From the NCBI GenBank assembly GCA_964415295.1, contig CAYPYN010000002.1, positions 372,001 to 436,000 on the forward strand: DNA of 64,000 nucleotides. Direction: 5' to 3'. The notes beneath the pieces were generated by a model. It was not told where the DNA came from, searched no databases, and saw only the letters and a list, made by a program, of their open reading frames with translations. A program made the translations under genes and the position numbers. Below are positions 18,010 to 27,410 of the stretch, piece after piece (the first letter of the stretch is position 1; every line of letters starts with the position of its first letter). The stretch is from SB21 sp964415295. Lineage in GTDB: Bacteria > CLD3 > SB21.

Positions 18010-18092
18010 GGTTTGTTCCGGCCATCAGTATCAGGCCGGAAATTAGTGTTGCGTTTAAGGTATGGTTTAGTAAATTTTTAGCCGAAGTTACC

Positions 18093-18098
18093 TATAAT
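18093..18098 (+). promoter_or_regulatory. Candidate -10 element for the 18.1-23.7 kb operon
   Basis: TATAAT lies 23 bases before the ATG at 18121 in the 111-base gap between divergent genes. I see no convincing -35 at 16-18 bases upstream, so the assignment rests on the perfect -10 hexamer and position alone. Confidence 0.3.
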
Positions 18099-18120
18099 AA
18101 CCCTTCAAGACAACAGGTTT

Positions 18121-19539
18121 ATGTTTAAACAAAGCCTCACCCGACATACGCTTTGGATCCTGCTGGCGTTGGGTGCGGTGATGGAAGTCTTCCTTTTCGG
18201 CCTCTCGAGGATATCCGATCTCCAAACTCAATCCGCGGGTCTCTTCTTCTATTTCACATGCGCCTTTGCCGTCTACCTTGTGACGGTCGTTTATCTGCAT
18301 TTTTTCTGGGCTAAGACGTTTTTCTCACCGGAGCTGATACTGCTTTTTGCCGTCGTATTTCGATTGAATTTTCTTTTTAACGAGCCGGTACTCTCCGACG
18401 ATCTTTACCGATATGTCTGGGACGGCAAAGTATCAGTTCATGGGCTCAATCCGTACCGGTATGCACCGGAATCGGATAATCTGAAGGGAATACGGGACGA
18501 CGCCATTTATCCGCATGTGAACCATAAGACCATTCATACGATCTATCCTCCTCTTCAGCAGTACGTTTTTCAGGTTGTAGCATTTGTATCGCCAACGGTA
18601 TGGGCGATGAAATTTGTTCTTTTCCTTTTTGATCTGGGGATCCTGGCCTTATTATTCCTCATCCTTCGGTTCCTTGATCGATCGCTTGGATGGATTGCTG
18701 TATATGCATGGAATCCGCTGGTCATCGTGGAATTCTCAGGCAGCGGGCATTCGGATGGGATCGCCATTTTCTTTTTGTTGCTGAGTCTTTATCTGGCCAT
18801 TCAGGCCCGATCCATTTGGGCCGGCGCCGCTTTGGCTTTGTCCTTCCTATCCAAGTTTGTTGCCGTTATAGCCTTGCCCTTCTTTGAGGACCCGCGCTCG
18901 CGAATTAAGACCATTGGCCTGATGCTGGCTCTGGTTTTGCTGATCGTAACGGCCGGTTACGCGCCGTTTCTTGACGCCGGTCCTTATCTTAACAAAGGAT
19001 TGAAGGATTACGTGACTCATTGGGAATTCAATTCGTCCTGGTATTCACTCGTCTATCATTACGTGCAGGATTTTTTTAATATTCCTGCTTCCGGTGAAAC
19101 ATTCCTGGGAATCGAAACGAATAACCAGGCGCGCACCGCCGCGAAATTGATTCTGGGCATTTCCGGATTACTTATTTCGGCGGGCGTCCTTATTTACCAC
19201 ATTAGGAAAAGTTACGAAGGACAAAAAGCGAACATCATAAAAGCGGTTTTTATTGTCATGGGCGTCTGGACGCTCTTGACACCGACGCTTCACCCCTGGT
19301 ATGTGATCTGGATCGTTCCATTCCTTTGCATCTTTCCAAATGCGGCTTGGATACTTTTTACGGGCCTGGTGTTCATCTCTTATGACGTGCTGCAGGCCTA
19401 TCATTCCCAAGGTATCTGGCAAGAAAGGCTTGAGATAAGATTGTGGGAATACATACCCTTCTATGTATTATTATTCGGCCGGTTTGTATGGCTGGCTGTT
19501 AAGAAATTACGAGCCCATCCTCCGGAGAAACTCTCATGA
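18121..19539 (+). CDS. GT-C fold integral membrane glycosyltransferase (GT39/GT87-like)
   Basis: A 472-residue polytopic protein with about ten membrane segments. The first extracytoplasmic loop has the acidic GT-C motif SDDLYRYVWDG (near residue 96), followed by GLNPYRY and IYPPLQQY. This pattern is known in lipid-phosphate-sugar-dependent mannosyl- and arabinosyltransferases of the DUF2029/GT87 group. It probably transfers a sugar from a polyprenyl-phosphate donor on the outer face of the inner membrane. It overlaps the next gene by 4 bases (ATGA), so the two are translationally coupled. Donor and acceptor are unknown. Confidence 0.75.
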   Translation: MFKQSLTRHTLWILLALGAVMEVFLFGLSRISDLQTQSAGLFFYFTCAFAVYLVTVVYLHFFWAKTFFSPELILLFAVVFRLNFLFNEPVLSDDLYRYVWDGKVSVHGLNPYRYAPESDNLKGIRDDAIYPHVNHKTIHTIYPPLQQYVFQVVAFVSPTVWAMKFVLFLFDLGILALLFLILRFLDRSLGWIAVYAWNPLVIVEFSGSGHSDGIAIFFLLLSLYLAIQARSIWAGAALALSFLSKFVAVIALPFFEDPRSRIKTIGLMLALVLLIVTAGYAPFLDAGPYLNKGLKDYVTHWEFNSSWYSLVYHYVQDFFNIPASGETFLGIETNNQARTAAKLILGISGLLISAGVLIYHIRKSYEGQKANIIKAVFIVMGVWTLLTPTLHPWYVIWIVPFLCIFPNAAWILFTGLVFISYDVLQAYHSQGIWQERLEIRLWEYIPFYVLLFGRFVWLAVKKLRAHPPEKLS

Positions 19540-22022
19540 AAACTTTTTTCCGACGATCGGATATTGTTCTGCTTTTTGCCGGCATAGCCGCTTTCTATTA
19601 TTTTGCGGCCACGTATGACAGCACGTATCCCGAAGCGGCCATTAGAGGCATGGTCACGAAGGACGAAGCCCAGAAGTATGCGGAACAGTTCATGCGCTCC
19701 GGTCAATTACTGACACCGGTCTCCATGGATTCTTTTCGCATGCATATGCGCCTTCGCGCGGATCAGAAACAGATCCAATACCTCCAGGAGAGTCTGGGCC
19801 TTGAAGAGGCCAACCGCATCATGGCAGGCGGCATGAACGCCTACGTTTGGCAAATCACGTGGGAAAAAATAAGCGAAGAAAATATCCGCTTACGCAACGG
19901 CGGCGACGACGATAAAGGACCTCCCGATCGAAGCAATAGAGAAATAGTGGAGATGTCGTTGGACCATACCGGCCGTCCCGTACGTTATTCTTGCCAACTG
20001 AAGAGCTCGGACAGTGTGGTGGTCATTCAGAGCGACAAAACGGACCTCCCGCCCATACCGCCGCCGCCAACCGCTCCTGTTCTTGGCGCCGCCGACTCGG
20101 CCCAAAAGATCGCCGATGAATTCCTGAAAAGTACGGCCGGTCTGCTTCTCGACGACTTTCACAGGAACCCTTTCCAGACCAGTATCAAAAACAACAGGAC
20201 CTCATTTGATTTTTCTTATTTGTCTCTGATCAAGAAGCACGAGCAGGTTCAGCAGATCCGCATCCGTGTCGAAGAAGGAAAGATCAGTTACTTTGAAACA
20301 TCCTACCAGTTTCCGTCGGAGTTCATTCCGCACAAGGATCGCTGGCTGGCCAGCCTGCTGGATACGATCGACGTTTTTGTCATCCTGCTCTTCGCGATCG
20401 TCACCGCCGTTTATTTTTTCATACGTTTCAAAAAAGGCGCATTTGATTTCAAACTGGGTCTTTTTTTCGGTTCCATCGTGGGCCTTACCTTCGCCGTTAT
20501 GATGGCGGTGAGCATGGACCTTGAACGTTGGGCCATCATGGCTCTGATCCTCGTGTTTGCGGGCGGATGGTATTTCCTGATCTCCACCATCATCGTATCC
20601 GTTTCCGCTTCCGTTTCGCACCAGGCCTGGCCGGCAAAATATCAAACGTTTGAGGCGCTTCGGCGCGGCCGGGTATGGAATCAGAATTTCGGATTCAGCC
20701 TTTTGCGCGGAATCCTCTGGAGCGGTATCCTCCTTGGCGTAAGTTCCATATTATTGCAGCAGCTGCCCGGTACAGCGTTCCTGCTCAATCAGCAAAGTTT
20801 CCAGAAATTCGGTCAACACACATCCCTTTTCCTGATCTGTGCATCCGTCTGGTCTGCGATCATTTACTTCCATTGTTTCTACCTCCTGACTCTGTCGGCG
20901 ATCCGCATGAGGATCAAAGCCACTTGGTTCATTTTTGCGGCGGGCATACTGATAGGATTTATTTATCCGTACATTTTCACCGTGGTTTCGCCGCCGCTCA
21001 CGCGTGTTCTGATAGGCGCGGGCATAGGTATGTTCTTCACATTTCTGCTCTTCAGGTATGATTTCCTGACGCTGATCATAACGGGAGCGTTGACCTATCT
21101 GATCCAGGAGAGTTTTTATCTTTTCGGCTTCGGAGACATGACCCAAGTTTCGATCCTCCTCTTCTTCCTGGTACTGCTCGTGATCGTTGCCCTGATCGGA
21201 ATATTCAGCCGCGAGACCGGAGAAGACCTGCTTGAATTCGTACCCGAATACGTCAAGGAACTCGAAAACAAACAGCGGATGAACCGCGAGTTTGAGATTG
21301 CACGGCAGATACAAAGCACCTTACTATGCCGAAATACACCTGAGACTGAGGGATTTGAAATCGCGAGCTTATGCAATCCGGCCTTCGAAGCCGGCGGCGA
21401 TTATTACGATTTTATCCAGTTTCCCGGTCACAGCAGGAAAGTCGGCGTGATCATCGGCGATGTATCCGGGAAAGGCGTGTCGGCGGCGTTCTACATGACC
21501 CTCGCCAAAGGGATCATGCAGACCCAGGCCTCGATCACACCCCATTCCACCAAAGATACGTTGTGCCGTGCCAATGATATATTTTACGATCAGATCGACC
21601 GCGGGAAATTCATAAGTATGATCTATGCGATCTTTGATCACGATAAACAAACCATGATCATGTCCCGAGCCGGACACAATCCGGTACTGATCAAAAAGAG
21701 CGGAACAGGCCCTGAAACACTGACGCCATCCGGAATAGCGATCGGCCTGACCAAAGGGAAGGCTTTTTCCGACTCGCTTGAAGAGATCGAGGTCCCATTC
21801 AAGCCGGGCGATACCTTTGTATTTTACACCGACGGTTTTTCAGAGGCCATGAACAAACACAATACCGAATTCGGGGAGCAGCGCCTGTCGGATATTATCC
21901 ATCGCGAAAGCGGCTCCGACGCACAGCGCATTCTTGAGGCGGTCACTCGTGACATATCCTCGTTTGTGGGCTCTGTTCCGCAGCACGACGATATGACGAT
22001 GATCGTGGTGAAGATCCGATAA
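19536..22022 (+). CDS. Membrane-anchored SpoIIE/RsbU-type PP2C phosphatase
   Basis: An 828-residue protein. A first membrane segment near residues 10-25 is followed by an extracytoplasmic region of about 240 residues, then a cluster of membrane helices (about 265-555). A short linker helix (NREFEIARQIQSTLL) leads into a C-terminal PPM phosphatase domain. Metal-binding acids are visible in FEAGGDYYDF, GDVSGKGVSAA, FVFYTDGFSEAMN and QHDDMTMIVV. Such enzymes dephosphorylate anti-anti-sigma factors in response to a signal sensed by the N-terminal part. No STAS or anti-sigma gene is in the window, so its target lies elsewhere. It is coupled to the glycosyltransferase upstream. Confidence 0.88.
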   Translation: MKTFFRRSDIVLLFAGIAAFYYFAATYDSTYPEAAIRGMVTKDEAQKYAEQFMRSGQLLTPVSMDSFRMHMRLRADQKQIQYLQESLGLEEANRIMAGGMNAYVWQITWEKISEENIRLRNGGDDDKGPPDRSNREIVEMSLDHTGRPVRYSCQLKSSDSVVVIQSDKTDLPPIPPPPTAPVLGAADSAQKIADEFLKSTAGLLLDDFHRNPFQTSIKNNRTSFDFSYLSLIKKHEQVQQIRIRVEEGKISYFETSYQFPSEFIPHKDRWLASLLDTIDVFVILLFAIVTAVYFFIRFKKGAFDFKLGLFFGSIVGLTFAVMMAVSMDLERWAIMALILVFAGGWYFLISTIIVSVSASVSHQAWPAKYQTFEALRRGRVWNQNFGFSLLRGILWSGILLGVSSILLQQLPGTAFLLNQQSFQKFGQHTSLFLICASVWSAIIYFHCFYLLTLSAIRMRIKATWFIFAAGILIGFIYPYIFTVVSPPLTRVLIGAGIGMFFTFLLFRYDFLTLIITGALTYLIQESFYLFGFGDMTQVSILLFFLVLLVIVALIGIFSRETGEDLLEFVPEYVKELENKQRMNREFEIARQIQSTLLCRNTPETEGFEIASLCNPAFEAGGDYYDFIQFPGHSRKVGVIIGDVSGKGVSAAFYMTLAKGIMQTQASITPHSTKDTLCRANDIFYDQIDRGKFISMIYAIFDHDKQTMIMSRAGHNPVLIKKSGTGPETLTPSGIAIGLTKGKAFSDSLEEIEVPFKPGDTFVFYTDGFSEAMNKHNTEFGEQRLSDIIHRESGSDAQRILEAVTRDISSFVGSVPQHDDMTMIVVKIR

Positions 22023-22037
22023 CACGAAAGCCGATCC

Positions 22038-23738
22038 ATGCTGGGATATCCCGTAAGAACCGACAGGAGTCTGATCCTGGCCATCATCGTGTTCAGTTTC
22101 TTCTACTCCCTCTTTTCTGCCGCCAGCGTCTCCATTCTGATGCCTTTTGTGAATGTCATCTTCGCCGGATATGACCTTCAAGCCTTCTTCGCATGGCCCC
22201 AAGTCATGCTTTCGGATAAATACACCGCTCTTATCACACTCTGCATCGTCACCTGGACTTTTTTCCTTCTGAAAAACGTATTCTTCGTGGCCGCGCAGAA
22301 CCGATTATCGGTTTTCAGGAATGATCTGCTGCAGAGACTTCGTGAGGATCAGTTGGACCGCACGCTCGGACAGGATTTAGCCTATTTTCATTCCATCCCG
22401 TCGGGGCTCGTGGTCACGCGCATGTTCGAAACGGCGCGCATCTTTGCGGAAAAATCTTCTCTGGGTCTTTATGATATCGCGAGAACCGTTCCGCTGATCC
22501 TCATGTACGCCGCCATCCTGTTTGCGATCAGTTGGAAACTGATGCTTCTGAGTCTGTGTTTTGTTCCATTGATCAGTCTCGCTGGAAATCTCTATCACAA
22601 ACGATTGAGCCGCTCTCTGGCTGAGGAAGAGGAAGCTATGGGCCGGCTGATCCATCAACTTCAGCAAAAAATATATGGGATCAAGCTCGTTAAACTTTTT
22701 CATGCGCAGGAGTATGAAAGAAAAGATTTTCATCAGCGGAACGGCCGGCTTAACGGGCTCGTAAGTTCCCGCGAGAGGTTGGAATCGGCCGGGCTCGCAC
22801 TGATAGAAATGATCGGCGTGAGCGCGGGCGTTGCGCTGCTGTATGTGATCGGGATAGAAACCCTCGATGGACTTTTTGTCTGGGGCCCCGGCGGTTTTGT
22901 ACTTTTCATCGCCGCGGTATTCTCGCTGATAGATCCCGTCCGAAGCCTGATCCGTTCGTTCCATTTGCTGCGCGAAGCAAGGATGCTGCACGAAAGCCTG
23001 CAAGAGCCGCCCCGTGTCAAGCCGCGGCCTTTTCTCCACTCGGCCGACCGCTTCCATGAGCGAATCGAATTCGTGGATGTGACCTTTGGATTCCCGGGTC
23101 ATGCCGAACCGGTTTTTCAGGGTCTCCGTTGGACCATCCGCAAAGGAGAACGTATCGCGCTCACAGGACACAGCGGAATCGGAAAAAGTACGCTGATCGA
23201 TCTATTGCTTGGTCTGTACCAACCCGACAGCGGCTGGGTCCGGATGGACGGCAAGCCGGTTTCCGAGATCGATCCGAACGATCTGGCCCGCATTTTCGGA
23301 GTAGCTACACAGGAAGCTTTTGTCTTTCAGGATACTATAAGAAATAACCTGATCTATAACAGTCCGGATTTGACCGACGATGTTGTCCGGCGCGCTTTGG
23401 AACAGGTCGGCCTTGCGGAGTGGTTGCGACGCGGGTCGCAAGGCCTTGATACGGTTATCGGTGAGCGGGGCCAGACCATGTCGGGCGGCGAAAAACAAAG
23501 ACTCGTTCTGGCGAGAATGATCCTGCGCGATCCCGACATCCTCATTTTTGACGAAGCCACTTCCGCTCTCGATCTGCCGTCTGAAAAGGAAATCTTCGAG
23601 CTCATTCTCAAACTCTTTCCTGAAAAAACACTTATTCTCATTTCACACCGCCCGACCCTTCAGACCTTGGCGAAGAGGATCGTCGAGGTGGGCTACGGAA
23701 ATGTACACGAAAGATCCGTTCCCTCAACTTTCTCTTGA
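22038..23738 (+). CDS. ABC exporter, fused permease-ATPase (MsbA/lipid A exporter-like)
   Basis: A 566-residue half-transporter with an N-terminal six-helix ABC membrane domain and a C-terminal ATPase. The ATPase has Walker A GHSGIGKST, the Q-loop in VATQEAFVF, the signature MSGGEKQRL, Walker B ILIFDEATSALD and the switch histidine in ISHRPT. It would work as a homodimer exporting a lipid or other amphipathic molecule. It starts 15 bases after the phosphatase gene. With the glycosyltransferase two genes upstream, export of a glycolipid is a reasonable guess. Confidence 0.87.
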   Translation: MLGYPVRTDRSLILAIIVFSFFYSLFSAASVSILMPFVNVIFAGYDLQAFFAWPQVMLSDKYTALITLCIVTWTFFLLKNVFFVAAQNRLSVFRNDLLQRLREDQLDRTLGQDLAYFHSIPSGLVVTRMFETARIFAEKSSLGLYDIARTVPLILMYAAILFAISWKLMLLSLCFVPLISLAGNLYHKRLSRSLAEEEEAMGRLIHQLQQKIYGIKLVKLFHAQEYERKDFHQRNGRLNGLVSSRERLESAGLALIEMIGVSAGVALLYVIGIETLDGLFVWGPGGFVLFIAAVFSLIDPVRSLIRSFHLLREARMLHESLQEPPRVKPRPFLHSADRFHERIEFVDVTFGFPGHAEPVFQGLRWTIRKGERIALTGHSGIGKSTLIDLLLGLYQPDSGWVRMDGKPVSEIDPNDLARIFGVATQEAFVFQDTIRNNLIYNSPDLTDDVVRRALEQVGLAEWLRRGSQGLDTVIGERGQTMSGGEKQRLVLARMILRDPDILIFDEATSALDLPSEKEIFELILKLFPEKTLILISHRPTLQTLAKRIVEVGYGNVHERSVPSTFS

Positions 23739-23805
23739 TGAACTTTGGTTTTTTGTTTATTATGGACAGCCGTCAGGCTATCAATTATGCACGAGGAGTA
23801 AAAAT

Positions 23806-24075
23806 ATGCCACGTATGGTTCACTGCGCCAAACTGAACGCCGAACTGGAAGGCCTCGACAGACCGCCGATCCCTGGAGCCTTGGGGAAAAGGGTTTTTGA
23901 GAATGTTTCCAAACAAGCCTGGAAAATGTTCGAGGATCACTTCAAAATGGTCATGAACGAATACCGTCTCAATCTGATGGATCCGAGAACGGACGAGATA
24001 TTCAAGCAGCAGGTGGTGGAGTTTCTATTCAGCGGACAGTCGCGCGCGCCGGAAGGATTTACGGAACAAAAATAA
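23806..24075 (+). CDS. YggX-family oxidative damage/Fe(II)-trafficking protein
   Basis: An 89-residue protein from the ATG at 23806, preceded by a strong AGGAG at 23794-23798. It starts MPRMVHCAKL, with the family's single conserved N-terminal cysteine, and continues with PGALGKRVFENVSKQAW, then NEYRLNLMDP and the C-terminal VVEFLF, all typical of YggX. The family protects iron-sulfur clusters and is linked to iron handling under oxidative stress. Upstream in-frame ATGs would overlap the ABC transporter and lack conservation. It converges on the small membrane gene, with 4 bases between the stops. Confidence 0.88.
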   Translation: MPRMVHCAKLNAELEGLDRPPIPGALGKRVFENVSKQAWKMFEDHFKMVMNEYRLNLMDPRTDEIFKQQVVEFLFSGQSRAPEGFTEQK

Positions 24076-24079
24076 CGTT

Positions 24080-24268
24080 TTAGTCGACAGGGGTCTTCTT
24101 TATCTTGATCCCTTTGAACATCAGGAAAAGTCCGGCCAAACCGGCCAGCATGCCCAGCCAAAACAGCAGGATAGCGGTTGTACGATAATCGCTGATATTA
24201 TTAAAGGCGGTCAAAATACCTACGAACTCCAGCATTCCGCCCAGAACAAATTTCTTTGTGAATCGCAT
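24080..24268 (-). CDS. Small two-helix membrane protein
   Basis: A 62-residue hypothetical protein with two likely membrane helices (VLGGMLEFVGILTAF and LLFWLGMLAGLAGLFLMF) and a basic C-terminus (KGIKIKK). I chose the ATG at 24268 because GGGAG precedes it by about 9 bases; an ATG at 24286 is the alternative. No family is recognised. Confidence 0.5.
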   Translation of the reverse strand: MRFTKKFVLGGMLEFVGILTAFNNISDYRTTAILLFWLGMLAGLAGLFLMFKGIKIKKTPVD

Positions 24269-24452
24269 GCCGATGATCTCCCTCATTCCAAGATACCGCT
24301 TTTTTCCTTTCAGTCCAAAGCCTTTTTGAGCACATTTACGCGTTTCCGTATAAACACGTATTGTCCTATCCCATCGTTTTTTTTACTATATTTAAAAGCC
24401 GGGTACCTTTGGGTATTAAGCAACCCTCGGTCAAGTCGGCTCAGGAGGATTT

Positions 24453-25196
24453 ATGGCGATCGCATTATTCATTGTCGGACACTGGTATCTGTCTCTTTTT
24501 TCGCAGAGCTTCTTTCTGCACCGGTATTCGGCGCACAAGATGTTCCAACTGTCGGCCTTTTGGGAAAAGTTCTTTTACATACTGACTTTCATAAGCCAGG
24601 GATCTTCTTTCCTCAACCCCAGGGCCTACGCGATCATGCACCGCATGCACCACGCGTTCAGCGATACCGAGAAGGATCCGCACTCGCCACATTTCTTCAA
24701 GGATATCTTCCGAATGATGTGGCATACAAAAAGGATCTACGTGGCATTCCTGACCGGCCTGCGGTCGCCGGAGAAGGAGTTTGACGGGGATTGCCCGCAG
24801 TGGGGGCTCCTGGACAGAGTCTCGGACTCCTGGCTCATTCGCATCGGATGGGGAATCTTGTATTTCGTATTTTACTATTTGTTTGTTCCTCCCGGTTACG
24901 AATGGCTATATCTGCTCTTGCCGGTGCATTTTCTGATGGGGCCGATCCACGGCGCGATCGTCAATTGGTGCGGACATAAATACGGTTATGTGAACTACGA
25001 TAATCACGATCATTCAAAGAATACGCTGGTGTGGGACCTTCTGATGCTTGGAGAACTTTTTCAGAATAATCATCACAAATACCCGAACAGCGCCAATTTT
25101 GCGCAGAAGTGGTTCGAACTTGATCCGACGTATCCGATCATGAGGATACTTGACAAAATCAGGGTAATCAAATTAAGAGGCAGAAACGCATCATAA
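24453..25196 (+). CDS. Acyl-lipid/acyl-CoA fatty acid desaturase
   Basis: Membrane di-iron desaturase of 247 residues. The three histidine boxes are present: HRYSAH near residue 23, HRMHH near residue 63, and NNHHKYP near residue 205, with a further histidine-rich NHDHS. Hydrophobic segments flank the boxes as in delta-9 type enzymes, though the protein is short for the family. AGGAGG lies 6 bases before the ATG. It is the first gene of a nine-gene cluster that modifies acyl chains, and it would supply the double bond used by the downstream CFA-type methyltransferases. Confidence 0.88.
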   Translation: MAIALFIVGHWYLSLFSQSFFLHRYSAHKMFQLSAFWEKFFYILTFISQGSSFLNPRAYAIMHRMHHAFSDTEKDPHSPHFFKDIFRMMWHTKRIYVAFLTGLRSPEKEFDGDCPQWGLLDRVSDSWLIRIGWGILYFVFYYLFVPPGYEWLYLLLPVHFLMGPIHGAIVNWCGHKYGYVNYDNHDHSKNTLVWDLLMLGELFQNNHHKYPNSANFAQKWFELDPTYPIMRILDKIRVIKLRGRNAS

Positions 25197-25210
25197 AACA
25201 CAGGGAGTGT

Positions 25211-25561
25211 ATGAATTTTCTAAAATTATTATTCGGTGCGGTCTTGATCGGCATGATCTATGTCGTGATCTCGACCAGTTATCAAAGCAATTTATTCGAA
25301 TTGATGAAAACCTGGGATTCGGCCAATGTCATGGCTCCATGGTTTTCGGCCACTCTGTGGGATTTTTACGCCAATGTCCTTTTCATTGCCGTGTGGGTTG
25401 TTTATAAGGAAAATTCGATCGTACGGAGCGCCGTCTGGATACTCCTGCTCGCAGGACTTGGAAGTATTGCCACGGCCGCATATGTGCTTCTTCAGCTTTT
25501 CCGCCTGAAACCCGGAGAAGGTCTTGAGGCCGTTTTCGTCCGCAGAACATCAAATACATAA
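25211..25561 (+). CDS. DUF1475 family small membrane protein
   Basis: A 116-residue protein with three membrane segments (about residues 5-21, 52-68 and 74-95). The conserved-looking WFSATLWDFYANV motif between the first and second helix fits DUF1475. In other bacteria this family sits beside DUF1295, DUF1365, CFA synthase-like and amine-oxidase-like genes, as here. It is 14 bases after the desaturase and 9 bases before the DUF1295 gene. Function is unknown; a helper subunit for a membrane lipid enzyme is possible. Confidence 0.65.
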   Translation: MNFLKLLFGAVLIGMIYVVISTSYQSNLFELMKTWDSANVMAPWFSATLWDFYANVLFIAVWVVYKENSIVRSAVWILLLAGLGSIATAAYVLLQLFRLKPGEGLEAVFVRRTSNT

Positions 25562-25570
25562 CGAGGAACC

Positions 25571-26359
25571 ATGACGGAAACATTTTTGAATCTCACTTTT
25601 GTTGGTTTAGCCTCGATGGTCGGAATGATGATCGTCGTCTGGCTCATACACTTTCCGTTAAAAAACGCGGGAATCGTAGACATCGCCTGGGCTTTCGGAC
25701 TGGCCTTGCTGGCCATGCTTTATGCCGCTCTCGGGGACGGCGATCCTATCAGAAAATGGCTCATGGCCGGAATGGCGGCCGTTTGGGGTCTGAGGCTTTC
25801 CGTGCATTTATTGGTTCGTACGATCGGCCGGGAAGAAGATGGCCGATACCGCCAAATGAGAAAGGATTGGGGCGGCAATATCGGTCTCAAATTCCTCCTC
25901 TTCTTTCAGTTCCAGGCGCTTCTTAACGTGGTCCTGGCGATGCCGTTCCTCATTACGTCCGTCAACACGGAAAAAGGATTATCTTTTTTCGAGATCGCCG
26001 GATTGACCATTTGGGCGGTCGCGATCATCGGGGAATCTGTGGCCGATCATCAGCTGAAGCGATTCAAGAACGATCCTAACAATAATGGAAAGACCTGCCG
26101 CTACGGTCTGTGGAATTATTCGCGCCATCCGAACTATTTTTTTGAATGGCTCATCTGGGTTGCGTTCTTCGTATTCGCACTCGGTTCGCCTTTTGGATGG
26201 ATAGCCATACTTGGGCCGGTATTGATGTTATATTTTCTTTTCAAAGTGACCGGTATCCCGGCTACCGAAGCCCAGGCGCTGAGAACCAAGGGCGACGATT
26301 ATCGCGATTACCAACGCACCACCAGCGCGTTTGTGCCCTGGTTCAAAAAAGCCTCTTAA
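25571..26359 (+). CDS. DUF1295 family (steroid 5-alpha-reductase-like) membrane protein
   Basis: A 262-residue polytopic protein. The C-terminal half has the family signature: a DHQLKRF segment, then GLWNYSRHPNYFFEWLIW, then ATEAQALRTKGDDYRDYQRTTSAFVPW. This NADPH-binding region is shared with steroid 5-alpha reductases and isoprenylcysteine methyltransferases. A likely role is NAD(P)H-dependent reduction of a double bond in a lipid. In this cluster it may reduce or rearrange an acyl intermediate made by the desaturase and methyltransferases. The catalytic substrate is not known. Confidence 0.85.
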   Translation: MTETFLNLTFVGLASMVGMMIVVWLIHFPLKNAGIVDIAWAFGLALLAMLYAALGDGDPIRKWLMAGMAAVWGLRLSVHLLVRTIGREEDGRYRQMRKDWGGNIGLKFLLFFQFQALLNVVLAMPFLITSVNTEKGLSFFEIAGLTIWAVAIIGESVADHQLKRFKNDPNNNGKTCRYGLWNYSRHPNYFFEWLIWVAFFVFALGSPFGWIAILGPVLMLYFLFKVTGIPATEAQALRTKGDDYRDYQRTTSAFVPWFKKAS

Positions 26360-26382
26360 TTGGTTCATAAGGAAATAAAGGT

Positions 26383-27408
26383 ATGATGACAAGATTACTT
26401 GAAAAAAATATTCTGCCCGACTTCCTGATCCGCATCGGCATCCGTCGGCTGCTCCGACAAAGGCTGAGGGATGAGCGTATGAATGATCCCGAAGCGCAGC
26501 AGCATCGTCTGATGAGCTTTGTGAACGAACTCAGAAACAGCCCGATCGCGGTAGATACCCAGGCGGCCAATGAACAGCATTACGAAGTGCCGACGCGGTT
26601 TTATCAATTGGTACTTGGAAAACGTCTGAAATACAGTAGCGGATACTGGCAAAGAGACGTACGGGATATCGATCGTTCCGAAGAAGATATGCTTCGATTG
26701 ACCTGCGAACGCGCGCAGCTCAAAGACGGACAGTCGGTACTGGAACTTGGGTGCGGCTGGGGTTCCCTCTCCCTGTATATGGCCGAGCACTATCCGCGAA
26801 GCCGCTTCACAGCGGTTTCCAATTCCCGCACCCAGAAGACGTTCATCGACGAAGAAGCGCGCCGAAGAGGCCTGAACAATCTGACGGTGATCACTTCCGA
26901 TATGAATGAGTTCTCAATTTCCGACAGGTTCGATCGGATCGTTTCGGTGGAAATGTTCGAACATATGCGCAATTATGAAAGGCTGCTGGAAAAAGTATCG
27001 GGGTTTCTGAAGCCGCAAGGTCTTCTTTTCGTGCATATCTTCACGCACCGAGAGTTCGCGTATCCCTTCGAGGTCAAGGATGAGACCGATTGGATGGCCA
27101 AATATTTCTTCACCGGCGGTATCATGCCGAGCGATCACCTGCTGTTGTATTTTCCGGACCACTTCAAGATAAGAAACCATTGGCGGGTTTGCGGTACGCA
27201 CTATGCCAAAACGTCCGAAGCATGGCTGAAGAATATGGATATGAACAAAAATGAGATCATGCCGCTCTTCCGATCCACCTACGGCGACTCACAGGCTCTC
27301 AAGTGGTGGAGTTATTGGCGTATCTTCTTCATGGCTTGTGCTGAATTATGGGGTTTTAGGAATGGATCCGAATGGTTTGTCAGTCATTACCTTTTTGAGA
27401 GGCGTTGA
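26383..27408 (+). CDS. CFA-synthase-like SAM methyltransferase (coclaurine N-methyltransferase-like branch)
   Basis: A 341-residue methyltransferase. SAM motif I is LELGCGWGSLSLYMA. It is preceded by HYEVPTRFYQLVLG and YSSGYW, the equivalents of the CFA synthase HYDxxNDFY and YSCAY motifs. VEMFEHMRNY matches the E/H active-site segment, and GTHYAKTSEAW holds the conserved tyrosine. It is shorter and more divergent than the second copy at 30158, so the two probably act on different substrates or steps. No membrane segments are seen; it should act at the inner face of the membrane. Confidence 0.83.
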   Translation: MMTRLLEKNILPDFLIRIGIRRLLRQRLRDERMNDPEAQQHRLMSFVNELRNSPIAVDTQAANEQHYEVPTRFYQLVLGKRLKYSSGYWQRDVRDIDRSEEDMLRLTCERAQLKDGQSVLELGCGWGSLSLYMAEHYPRSRFTAVSNSRTQKTFIDEEARRRGLNNLTVITSDMNEFSISDRFDRIVSVEMFEHMRNYERLLEKVSGFLKPQGLLFVHIFTHREFAYPFEVKDETDWMAKYFFTGGIMPSDHLLLYFPDHFKIRNHWRVCGTHYAKTSEAWLKNMDMNKNEIMPLFRSTYGDSQALKWWSYWRIFFMACAELWGFRNGSEWFVSHYLFERR

Positions 27409-27410
27409 GT

